Shown: positions 33,315 to 41,011 of the stretch, one piece after another | Position numbering within the stretch: the first letter of the stretch is position 1 | Layout: each line of letters opens with the position of its first letter | From: an uncultured Eubacteriales bacterium | GTDB lineage: Bacteria > Bacillota > Clostridia > Oscillospirales > Acutalibacteraceae | Assembly: GCA_900314795.1 (NCBI GenBank) | Contig: OMWP01000016.1 | Location: forward strand, 30,817 to 94,816 | Reading direction: 5' to 3' | Length of the DNA stretch: 64,000 bases | The notes under the pieces: model-generated | Database searches by the model: none | Told to the model about the DNA's origin: nothing | Seen by the model: the letters and a program-made list of their open reading frames with translations, nothing else | Program-made: the position numbers and the translations under genes

Positions 33315-34658
33315 TTAGACGATACCCTGCATGAGCATAGCGTTTGCTACACGCTCAAAGCCTGCGATGTTAGCGCCTGCGATGAGGTCGTCACCCAGGT
33401 TGTACTTCTCGCAAGCCGCAACGCTCTGCTTGAAGATGTTGACCATGATCGCCTCGAGCTTCTCAAATACATCTTCCTCGGTGAAGATGGTGTGCTCAGC
33501 GTTCTGGCTCATCTCGATGCAGGAGCAAGCTACGCCGCCTGCGTTAGCAGCCTTGGAGGGACCGACGATAACGCCGTTCTCCTTGAAGTAATCGATCGCC
33601 TCGTTGGTGGTAGGCATGTTAGCAGCCTCGCACAGGAACTTACAGCCGTTCGCGACCATCGCCTTTGCCTCGTCGATCTTGATCTCGTTCTGAGTAGCGC
33701 AGGGGATGTAGAGGTCAGCCTTAACGCCCCAGGGCTTCTCGCCGGGGAAGAACTTCGCGCCCGGGAACTTGTCTGCGTAAGGAGCGCAGATGTTCTTACC
33801 GGAGGAGCGCAGCTCGAGGAGATAATCGATCTTCTCGCCGGTGACGCCGTCCTCGTCGAGGATGTAGCCGTCGGGACCGGAGATGGTGATCGCCTTAGCG
33901 CCGAGCTGTTCGAGCTTCTTCGCGGTACCCCAAGCAACATTACCGAAGCCGGAGATAACGACCTTCTTGCCCTCGAGGCTCTCGCCGAAGTGCTTGAGCA
34001 TCTCACGCGCATAGAAGACAACGCCGTAGCCGGTAGCCTCGTCACGACCTGCAAGACCGCCGTTCATGGTGCCCTTACCGGTGAGAGTGCCGTCATACAG
34101 GTTGCGGATGCGCTTATACTGACCCATCATGAAGCCGACTTCTCTGCCGCCTACGCCGATGTCGCCTGCGGGAACGTCGGTCTCGGGGCCGATATGACGA
34201 TAGAGCTCAGTGATGAAGCTCTGGCAGAAGCGCATGATCTCCATGTCGGACTTGCCGTTGGGATCAAAGTCGGAGCCACCCTTGCCGCCGCCGATCGGCA
34301 GACCGGTCAGGCTGTTCTTGAAGATCTGCTCAAAGCCGAGGAACTTGATGATACCGATATATACGGACGGATGGAATCTCAGACCGCCCTTGTACGGACC
34401 GATCGCGGAGTTGAATTGTACACGGTAACCGATGTTGACCTGTACCTGACCGTTATCGTCTACCCACGGAACGCGGAACTTGATCTGTCTCTCGGGCTCG
34501 GTGATGCGCTCGAGCAGAGCCAGCTTGCGATACTTCGCTTCGTCAGCGTCGATAACGGGACGAATGGAGTTGAGAACCTCTTCTACGGTCTGAAGGAATT
34601 CAGGCTCGGAAGCGTTCTTTTCCTTTACTTTTGCGATGACTTCATCAACATAAGACAT
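33315..34658 (-). CDS. gdhA: Glutamate dehydrogenase (NADP-type, hexameric)
   Basis: A 447-residue enzyme interconverting 2-oxoglutarate plus ammonia and glutamate. Substrate and catalytic blocks: GYRVQFNSAIGPYKGGLRFHP, LTGLPIGGGKGGSDFDPNGKSD with the catalytic Lys, VPAGDIGVGGREVGFM, and the dinucleotide fold VVISGFGNVAWG. Length and sequence match the bacterial NADP-dependent group that assimilates ammonia. AGGAGG precedes the ATG. It has its own promoter, with a palindrome and an inverted repeat upstream, consistent with nitrogen-responsive control beside a purine/hydantoin nitrogen locus. Confidence 0.96.
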   Translation of the reverse strand: MSYVDEVIAKVKEKNASEPEFLQTVEEVLNSIRPVIDADEAKYRKLALLERITEPERQIKFRVPWVDDNGQVQVNIGYRVQFNSAIGPYKGGLRFHPSVYIGIIKFLGFEQIFKNSLTGLPIGGGKGGSDFDPNGKSDMEIMRFCQSFITELYRHIGPETDVPAGDIGVGGREVGFMMGQYKRIRNLYDGTLTGKGTMNGGLAGRDEATGYGVVFYAREMLKHFGESLEGKKVVISGFGNVAWGTAKKLEQLGAKAITISGPDGYILDEDGVTGEKIDYLLELRSSGKNICAPYADKFPGAKFFPGEKPWGVKADLYIPCATQNEIKIDEAKAMVANGCKFLCEAANMPTTNEAIDYFKENGVIVGPSKAANAGGVACSCIEMSQNAEHTIFTEEDVFEKLEAIMVNIFKQSVAACEKYNLGDDLIAGANIAGFERVANAMLMQGIV

Positions 34659-34704
34659 AAAATATACCTCCTAATTTTGTGCCTTTATTTAATTGTGTTC
34701 CCTC

Positions 34705-34714
34705 GGGATATCCC
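34705..34714 (-). promoter_or_regulatory. GGGATATCCC palindrome in the gdhA leader
   Basis: A perfect 10-bp palindrome 24 bases downstream of the -10 box, between promoter and ribosome site. Possible operator; no known regulator is matched. Confidence 0.35.
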
Positions 34715-34737
34715 AAAAGAAAAATTGCACAGTTAAC

Positions 34738-34766
34738 ATTATATTACAAGCAGAGGATTTTTGCAA
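34738..34766 (-). promoter_or_regulatory. Promoter of gdhA
   Basis: Minus strand: TTGCAA (34761-34766), 17-bp spacer, TATAAT (34738-34743). Confidence 0.8.
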
Positions 34767-34831
34767 GATTTTTTCGCCAAAAATCATACAAAACAGCAAT
34801 TTCGTCACTTTTCACAGAATGAGGCAGCACG

Positions 34832-34863
34832 ATTTGCAACGGTATAGGTCAGAGGTTGCAAAT
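34832..34863. promoter_or_regulatory. Inverted repeat upstream of gdhA
   Basis: ATTTGCAAC (34832-34840) and GTTGCAAAT (34855-34863) are perfect inverted repeats 14 bp apart, about 70 bp upstream of the -35 box; a possible activator site. Apart from this and the terminator at 34966, the gap 34659-35016 shows nothing. Confidence 0.4.
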
Positions 34864-34965
34864 AATTTAGCGCATTAATGCCGTGAAAGAAAAATAGTGA
34901 AACAGTACGTTGAAGATTCCTTTTTTGGAGGGTTTATGTAAGTTTTTCGATAAAGAACCATACAT

Positions 34966-35002
34966 AATAAAACAGAGCCGCCGCATGATGCGACAGCTCT
35001 GT
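34966..35002 (-). terminator. Terminator of the NuoEF/flavoprotein operon
   Basis: ACAGAGC and GCTCTGT pair; on the minus strand TTTTATTATG follows. Confidence 0.7.
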
Positions 35003-35016
35003 GATGGATATATCGT

Positions 35017-37221
35017 TTATAGTTCAATTCTTTTGAGGAGTTCCTCACGGCTGAGTCCCGCGTTGCGGGAGATCTCGTCATTCGGGATGACGCGCAGGAT
35101 CTTGCCGTTGTAGCGGGAGACAAGAACGGATGCACGCGTCCCGTTGATGTCGATGGTTTCCTCGGTATAATCTTCATTGAGGGGGACTTGCTTTTTGAGG
35201 TTGGCTTTCTCGGTGAGCGCGCCGGTGGGACAGAGCTGAACGCAGAGTCCGCAGTTGTTGCACTTCGTCTGATCGAGCGGGAGTGCGAATGCGGGGGAGG
35301 GTTCGGTCGTGAAGCCTCTGCCCATCAAGCCGAGCGCGTGGATGTCCATGACCTCGCGACAGGAGCGTACGCACAGTCCGCAGAGGATGCACTTCGCGGT
35401 GTTGCGCTCGATAAAGGCGTTTGCGTCGTGTGTGTACTGTTGCGGCATTTCGCCTTTGAAGCGGCTCGGGTCGATGTCGTAGCGTTGCGCTACATTGAGC
35501 AGTTTGCACTTGTAATACTCACGACAACCGCATTCTAAGCATCGCGATGCTTCTGCCTGTGCCTCTTCCTCGGTGAAGCCTAAGCTGACCTCATCAAAGT
35601 TCTTGTTTCTTACCTCGGGGTCTAAAACGCGCGGCGTTTTTCTCGGCTCTTTTTTACGATCCGAATAATCAATCGTCGCTTCATCACGCTTACTGATATA
35701 GGGGACACGTGTATCAAGCTCTTGACCGTTCAAATATGCGTCGACAGCCTTTGCGCAACGGTCGGCTTCTCCGATCGCCTCGATCGCGATGGACGCGCCG
35801 CGGTTGGTCGCGTCGCCGATCGCGAATACACCGTCAATGCTGGTGGTAAAGAAGTCGGGATCGGCTTCGATGTTGCCGCGGTCATTTAATTGCAGTTCGC
35901 TGACGTCGCCCTGCACGAGCTTTTGACCGATGGCGAGGATTACGCTGTCGAGCGGTATTTCTTCCGTCTTGCCCTCAACGGGGACAGGTCTGCGGCGACC
36001 CGACGCGTCGGGTTCTCCCAGCTCCATGATCTGTAACGTCACGGATTTGAGCTTGCCGTTCTCGCCGTTGAACGAGATCGGGTTGGTGAGGAACTTGTAG
36101 ATCACGCCCTCTTCCTCGGCTTCGTCTATTTCCAAATCATCGGCAGGCATTTCCGCACGCGTGCGGCGGTAGATGACATATACTTCTTTTGCACCCAGTC
36201 TTACCGCGGTTCTGCACGCATCCATTGCGGTGTTACCGCCGCCGCAAATGGCGGTGCGCGCACCTATTTCCGGAGGGTTCCCCTCAATGACGTTTCTCAG
36301 GAAATCGATACCGCCGTATACGCCCTCGAGGTCCTCGCCCGGGGTACGCATGGAGGAGCTTTTCCACGCGCCGACCGCCACGATCACCGCGTCGTTCTCC
36401 GCTTTCAGCGATTCGATGGTAAAGTCCTTGCCAAGCTTGACATTATTGACGAGCTTCACGCCGCTTTTCTCAATAATGGCGATCTCTTTGTCCAGTACCT
36501 CTTTGGGTAAGCGATACTGCGGGATACCGTATCTGAGCATACCGCCCATCTTCTCCATCATATCATAGACGGTCACACTGTGACCCATGATGTTCAGGTA
36601 GTACGCGGCACTCAGTCCCGCGGGGCCTCCGCCTACAATCGCCACGCGCGCGTGGGTTTTTTCTTTTATCTCAGGAAGGTAGCTATCTCCATTCAAATCA
36701 ATATCCGCCGCAAAGGCTTTGAGCTGCGCAATATTGATCGGCTCTTCCACATTCTTTCTGCGACAGGCTTTCTCGCACGGATGCGGGCATACTCTGCCGA
36801 TAGACGCAGGGAGCGGGATCTTGTTTTTGATTAACTTTATTGCGCTGTCATATTCGCCGTTGGCGATCAGTCCGACATAGCCCTGACAGTCGGTTCTCGC
36901 AGGGCAGTTGAGCTGACAGGGAGCAACACAGTCGCCGTCGTGTGCGGACATCAACAGCTCCATGGCGATTTTCCGGCTCTGCACCACGCGTGGTGATTCA
37001 GTGTTGATGACCATGCCCTCGGTGCATTTCGCGGAGCAGGATCGGAGTAACTTCGGGATCCCCTCGGCCTCTACGACGCATAATCCGCACGCGCCGTAGA
37101 TCTCAACCGCCTTGTCATAGCAAAGGGTAGGGATGTCAATATTATTCGCTCTTGCGGCTTCCAGTATCGTCGCGCCCTCGGGGGCTTGAATCGCTTTTCC
37201 GTTGATGGTTAAATTGATCAT
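35017..37221 (-). CDS. NfnB/GltD-like iron-sulfur flavoprotein subunit with N-terminal [2Fe-2S] domain
   Basis: A 734-residue cytoplasmic subunit. Residues 1-75 are a [2Fe-2S] domain of the NuoG/HydA type (Cys34, 45, 48, 62). A Cys-rich GltD-type cluster region (about 98-153: CVAPCQLNCPARTDC, CPHPCEKAC) follows, then an FAD domain (VAIVGGGPAGLSAAYYL, about 193-209) and an NAD(P) domain (AICGGGNTAMDACRTAV, near 330). The C-terminus has two ferredoxin [4Fe-4S] motifs (CILCGLCVRSC and CNNCGLCVQLCP). Encoded 13 bases after the NuoF-like gene with AAAGGAGG. Together with NuoE- and NuoF-like partners it fits the family of electron-bifurcating complexes that share HydBC-like cores but differ in the third subunit. 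The substrate is unknown; NADPH or ferredoxin are likely. Confidence 0.88.
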   Translation of the reverse strand: MINLTINGKAIQAPEGATILEAARANNIDIPTLCYDKAVEIYGACGLCVVEAEGIPKLLRSCSAKCTEGMVINTESPRVVQSRKIAMELLMSAHDGDCVAPCQLNCPARTDCQGYVGLIANGEYDSAIKLIKNKIPLPASIGRVCPHPCEKACRRKNVEEPINIAQLKAFAADIDLNGDSYLPEIKEKTHARVAIVGGGPAGLSAAYYLNIMGHSVTVYDMMEKMGGMLRYGIPQYRLPKEVLDKEIAIIEKSGVKLVNNVKLGKDFTIESLKAENDAVIVAVGAWKSSSMRTPGEDLEGVYGGIDFLRNVIEGNPPEIGARTAICGGGNTAMDACRTAVRLGAKEVYVIYRRTRAEMPADDLEIDEAEEEGVIYKFLTNPISFNGENGKLKSVTLQIMELGEPDASGRRRPVPVEGKTEEIPLDSVILAIGQKLVQGDVSELQLNDRGNIEADPDFFTTSIDGVFAIGDATNRGASIAIEAIGEADRCAKAVDAYLNGQELDTRVPYISKRDEATIDYSDRKKEPRKTPRVLDPEVRNKNFDEVSLGFTEEEAQAEASRCLECGCREYYKCKLLNVAQRYDIDPSRFKGEMPQQYTHDANAFIERNTAKCILCGLCVRSCREVMDIHALGLMGRGFTTEPSPAFALPLDQTKCNNCGLCVQLCPTGALTEKANLKKQVPLNEDYTEETIDINGTRASVLVSRYNGKILRVIPNDEISRNAGLSREELLKRIEL

Positions 37222-37234
37222 TCTTACCCCTCCT

Positions 37235-38885
37235 TTACGCTTTTACTACCGCGTCAAAGCGGCATACGCTGTAGCACTTGCCGCACTTGATGCGGGCGCA
37301 TAAGGTACAGCCCTTACATTTATCTGCATTGATACTGTATTCGATCAGGTCGGAGCACTCGCCCGCGGGACACTTTTTGTCCTTGATGTGGGCTTCATAC
37401 TCGTCACGGAAATACTTGATTGTTGTTAATACAGGGTTGGGCGCAGTCTGACCCAGACCGCAGAGTGCGCCGTCCTTGATGGCGTAGCACAGCTCCTCGA
37501 GCAGCTCGATGTCGCCCTCTTTGCCCTCGCCCTTGGTGATGCGCTCGAGCATTTCGAGCATTCTCTTGGTGCCGATTCTGCAATGAATGCATTTTCCGCA
37601 GCTCTCCTTGGCAGTGAAGTCGAGGAAGAACTTTGCCATACCGACCATGCAGGTGGATTCATCCATGACGACCATACCGCCCGAGCCCATGATCGCGCCT
37701 GTCGCGCCGAGGGCTTTATAATCTATCACTGTGTCGATCAAGTCTGCTGGGATACACAGCCTTGAAGGGCTTGTCGGTCTTCATACCGCCGCCGATATCA
37801 AAGATGACGTCGCGGAGCGTCTTGCCCATGGGGATCTCGACGAGACCGCTTCTCTTGACCTTACCTGTAACGGCGAATACCTTGGTGCCCTTACTGCCCT
37901 CGGTACCCATCGCGGCGAAGGCTTCGCCGCCGTTGTTGATGATCCACGCGACGTTGGCAAAGGTCTCGACGTTGTTGATGTTACTGGGCTTTCTCCAAAA
38001 ACCACTTTGAGCAGGGAACGGAGGCTTCAATCTCGGCATACCTCTGTGACCCTCGAGCGATTCGATCAGCGCGGTTTCTTCACCGCAGACGAACGCGCCT
38101 GCTCCTGCCTTGATCATAAAGTCGCAGGAGAAGTCAGTACCAAAGATATAATTGCCGATGATGCCCTTTTCTCTTGCCTGTTCCAAAGCTTTTTTCAGTC
38201 GCTTGATGGCAAGCGGATACTCGGCTCTGACATAGACGACCGCGTGCTTTGCGCCGATGGCATACGCGCCGATCAGCATACCCTCGATCAGGTTGTGGGG
38301 GTCGGATTCGATAACAGCGCGATCCATGAACGCACCGGGATCGCCCTCGTCGGCGTTACAGATCAGGTATTTTTCCTCGCCCTCGGAGTTGCGGGCGGCG
38401 TTCCACTTGAACCATGTCGGGAAGCCTGCGCCGCCGCGACCCGCCAGACCCGAGGTTTTAATGATGTCTATCACCTCTTCGGGTGTCATACCGAGCGCTT
38501 TTTTCAGCGCGGTGTAGCCGTCTTTTTCGATATATTCCTCGATGATCTCGGGATTGATGATACCGCAGTTACGCAAGGCGATACGAGTTTGTTTCGAGAG
38601 GAACTCGCTGTCCTCATCGGTTACCACAAGTTTTTCGATCTTGCTTCTGTCGCCTGTATTGATGTACTCGGCGATCGCGGGAGCGTCGCTCTCCGACACC
38701 TTAACGAGCCGGGTCAATCTGTCCTCGTCATAGATATCTACGATCGGTTCAAGGTAGCACATACCGATACAGCCTGTGATGGAGATCGGGACGCGCGCGT
38801 CAATATTCTCTTTTATTAAAGCCTTACGCACCTTCTCGGCACCTGCCGCGATACCGCAGGAGCCCTGTCCGATAACGATCCTCAT
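37235..38885 (-). pseudogene. NuoF/HydB-like NADH-binding subunit interrupted by a frameshift deletion
   Basis: FMN/NADH-binding subunit with an N-terminal thioredoxin-like [2Fe-2S] segment, GRGGAGFPTWFKW, CNADEGDPGAFMDR, GAFVCGEETALIESLEG and, in a second frame, ESCGKCIHCRIGT. The frames break near 37738: one continues from FKAV to a premature stop at 37716, the other resumes at CIPADLIDTVIDY. Compared with the usual KAVQxGGPSGGCIPAD, about 26 bases encoding the Gly-rich loop are missing. Further on, the ferredoxin domain reads CKGCTLCARIKCGKCYSVC, as if about 22 residues (including two cluster cysteines) were deleted in frame. It starts at 38885, overlapping the NuoE stop by 4 bp. Real decay or assembly error cannot be told apart here. 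Confidence 0.85.
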
Positions 38886-39358
38886 CCTTTCGCCTCCCTT
38901 AACTCTTTTAAGATCTTCTTGGTCTTGTCGGGGGTGAGACTGCCGTAGGTGTCCTCGTTGATCATCATGACAGGGGAGAGAGAGCAACATCCCAGACACG
39001 CCACGCATTTGAGTGAGAACAAGCCGTCCTCGGTGGTCTGTCCGTCGTCGATCCCCAGTTCATCCTTGATGGTCTGCAAGATCAGCTCCGACGAGTTGAC
39101 ATGGCACGCGGTACCCTGGCACAGCATGATCAGATACTTGCCGACAGGCTCAAAGCGGAACTGGGTGTAGAATGTGCCCACACCCATGATCTCTGAGGTC
39201 GCGATACCTGTCCTCTCAGAGATACGCTCGATCGCTTCCTTTGGCAAATAACCGTAGATGTCCTGCGTGTGCTGTAAAATGGTGATCAGGCTGCCTTTGA
39301 CGGAGGCGTACTCCTCTAATACCCCGTCGAGCAGTGATAAGTCAATACATTTTTCCAT
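38882..39358 (-). CDS. NuoE/HydC-like [2Fe-2S] subunit
   Basis: A 158-residue thioredoxin-fold ferredoxin subunit of NADH-oxidising complexes. Blocks: LITILQHTQDIYGYLPKEAIERI, GVGTFYTQFRF and the four cluster cysteines in CQGTAC and CVACLGCC. The start at 39358 follows GGAGG with six-base spacing. First gene of the leftward operon, overlapping the NuoF-like start by 4 bp. In bifurcating hydrogenases and related complexes this subunit passes electrons between the flavin subunit and partners. Confidence 0.93.
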   Translation of the reverse strand: MEKCIDLSLLDGVLEEYASVKGSLITILQHTQDIYGYLPKEAIERISERTGIATSEIMGVGTFYTQFRFEPVGKYLIMLCQGTACHVNSSELILQTIKDELGIDDGQTTEDGLFSLKCVACLGCCSLSPVMMINEDTYGSLTPDKTKKILKELREAKG

Positions 39359-39397
39359 GGATAACCTCCATATTATCAATGTTTTACACTAACTTTA

Positions 39398-39426
39398 ATT
39401 GTACCGCAATCGGGGTTGGATTGCAA
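39398..39426 (-). promoter_or_regulatory. Promoter of the leftward NuoEF operon
   Basis: Minus strand: TTGCAA (39421-39426), 17-bp spacer, TACAAT (39398-39403). Its -35 box is part of a 16-bp repeat shared with the facing promoter. Confidence 0.8.
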
Positions 39427-39531
39427 TAGTTATCGAAAAATAGGGGATAGAAAATGCTGAAAGATAACAGCTGTGAATTTTTGTACAAAAACATCAAAAA
39501 TCACAAATGATTTTATCGATAACTATTGCAA
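39421..39531. promoter_or_regulatory. Mirror-image 16-bp boxes controlling divergent operons
   Basis: TTGCAATAGTTATCGA at 39421-39436 is the exact reverse complement of TCGATAACTATTGCAA at 39516-39531. Each contains the -35 box of its promoter and ten further bases on the upstream side. A 14-bp palindrome (TTTTTGTACAAAAA, 39478-39491) lies between them. This suggests one regulator acting on both operons; its identity is unknown. Confidence 0.7.
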
Positions 39532-39554
39532 ATGCCCTATGAGCATGCTAGAAT
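39526..39554 (+). promoter_or_regulatory. Promoter of ssnA-ygfK
   Basis: TTGCAA (39526-39531), 17-bp spacer, TAGAAT (39549-39554). Confidence 0.8.
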
Positions 39555-39627
39555 ATAAATGGAGAATACTACCTTTTATCGTTTCATTCCGAGCACGGAA
39601 ACGTGTAGGCAGAACAGGAGGGATTCG

Positions 39628-40959
39628 ATGTATTTGATCACAAACGGCAGGCTCTTTACCCGCGATCCCGAGCGCCCCTATATTGAGGACGGCGCTGTGG
39701 CGTTTGAGGGTGAGCGCATTACCGCTGTCGGTACCGAGAAGGAGCTGCGGCTGAAATATCCGCAGGCGCAGTTGATAGACGCCAAGGGTCAGCTCATCAT
39801 GCCCGCGTTTATCAACGCTCATACCCACATTTATTCGGGTCTGGCACGCGGTTTGTCCATCAACGGCTACAATCCCACCAACTTCTATGAGATTTTGGAC
39901 GGCATGTGGTGGAAGCTCGACCGTGAGCTGACCTTGGAAGATACCAAGGCGAGCGCATACGCGACCTACCTCGAGTGCATTCGCAACGGTGTGACCACCG
40001 TCTTTGATCACCACGCTTCCTACAAAGAGATCCCCGGATCGCTGTTTGCCATCGCCGATTGCGCCAAGGAGATGGGTATCCGCTCCTGCTTATGCTATGA
40101 GGTCTCCGACCGTGACGGCGAAGCGAAATGTGACGAAGCGATCAAGGAGAATGCCGATTTCATCCAATATTGCAAGGAGCAGAACGATCCGATGCTCAGC
40201 GCCATGTTTGGTATGCACGCGCTGTTCACGCTCTCCGACAAGACCTTTGAAAAATGCGTCAAGGCGAACGGCGGCAGAACAGGCTACCACATCCACATCT
40301 GCGAGGGGCTCAACGACGTGGAGGACAGCCGCGAGAATTATCATATGCTTCCTGTCGAACGACTGGAAAAATGGGGCATTCTCGGCGAGAAAACGATCCT
40401 CGGTCACTGTATCCATCTGACAGAGCCCGAGATGGAGAGGATCGCTGAATCCAACACGATGGTCGTCAACAATCCCGAGAGCAACATGGGCAACGCCGTG
40501 GGCTGTTCGCCGGTGCTCAAGATGTTTGAGAAGGGGATCATGCTCGGACTGGGCACGGACGCCTACACCCACGATATGCTCGAGAGCTTAAAGGTCGCGC
40601 TGACCATCCAGCGCCATAACGCGGGCATGCCGAATGTCGCGTGGAACGAGGTCACGACCATGCTCTTCCACAATAACGCCAAGATCGCGGCACGGTATTT
40701 TGACACGCCCCTCGGTGTGATCCGCGAGGGTGCCGCCGCCGATATCATCGTCATGGATTACTTGCCCTTCACACCGCTGTCGGGCGACAACCTGGACGGT
40801 CATATGATCTTCGGCATGAACGGCAGACAGTGCCGCACCACGATCGCCAACGGCAGACTGCTGTATCTTGACAGGCAGTTTGTCGATATCGATGAAGAAA
40901 AGCTCAGCGCAGAGATACTCGCGACTGCGGAAAAGCTCTGGGGCAGAGTAAACGGATAA
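39628..40959 (+). CDS. ssnA: SsnA-type aminohydrolase
   Basis: A 443-residue metal-dependent amidohydrolase, the length of E. coli SsnA (442). Metal ligands are visible: HTHIYSGLARG, the HIHICEG and HCIHL histidines, and Asp in GLGTDAYTHD. The start at 39628 follows CAGGAGGG; an upstream ATG at 39559 falls at the transcription start. SsnA relatives act on ring amino groups and the gene is part of known anaerobic purine/uric-acid degradation clusters with ygfK and hyuA, which are the next two genes here. The exact substrate is not established from sequence. Confidence 0.9.
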   Translation: MYLITNGRLFTRDPERPYIEDGAVAFEGERITAVGTEKELRLKYPQAQLIDAKGQLIMPAFINAHTHIYSGLARGLSINGYNPTNFYEILDGMWWKLDRELTLEDTKASAYATYLECIRNGVTTVFDHHASYKEIPGSLFAIADCAKEMGIRSCLCYEVSDRDGEAKCDEAIKENADFIQYCKEQNDPMLSAMFGMHALFTLSDKTFEKCVKANGGRTGYHIHICEGLNDVEDSRENYHMLPVERLEKWGILGEKTILGHCIHLTEPEMERIAESNTMVVNNPESNMGNAVGCSPVLKMFEKGIMLGLGTDAYTHDMLESLKVALTIQRHNAGMPNVAWNEVTTMLFHNNAKIAARYFDTPLGVIREGAAADIIVMDYLPFTPLSGDNLDGHMIFGMNGRQCRTTIANGRLLYLDRQFVDIDEEKLSAEILATAEKLWGRVNG

Positions 40960-41011
40960 AAATTGATGTGCGGGCGGAAGTTGACCGTCCCCAAGGTACG
41001 AGGTAAATGAT

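Noticed and set aside
33492-34736. 414-codon plus-strand frame across gdhA
   Set aside because: It runs through the gdhA promoter and is the complement of a highly conserved enzyme; no ribosome site.
37235-37741. Separate 168-codon gene with a TTG start
   Set aside because: Its sequence is the C-terminal third of NuoF/HydB and continues the upstream frame after a small deletion, so it is part of one broken gene.
37731-38819. 362-codon plus-strand frame across the NuoF-like gene
   Set aside because: Complement of conserved NuoF blocks; no independent motif.
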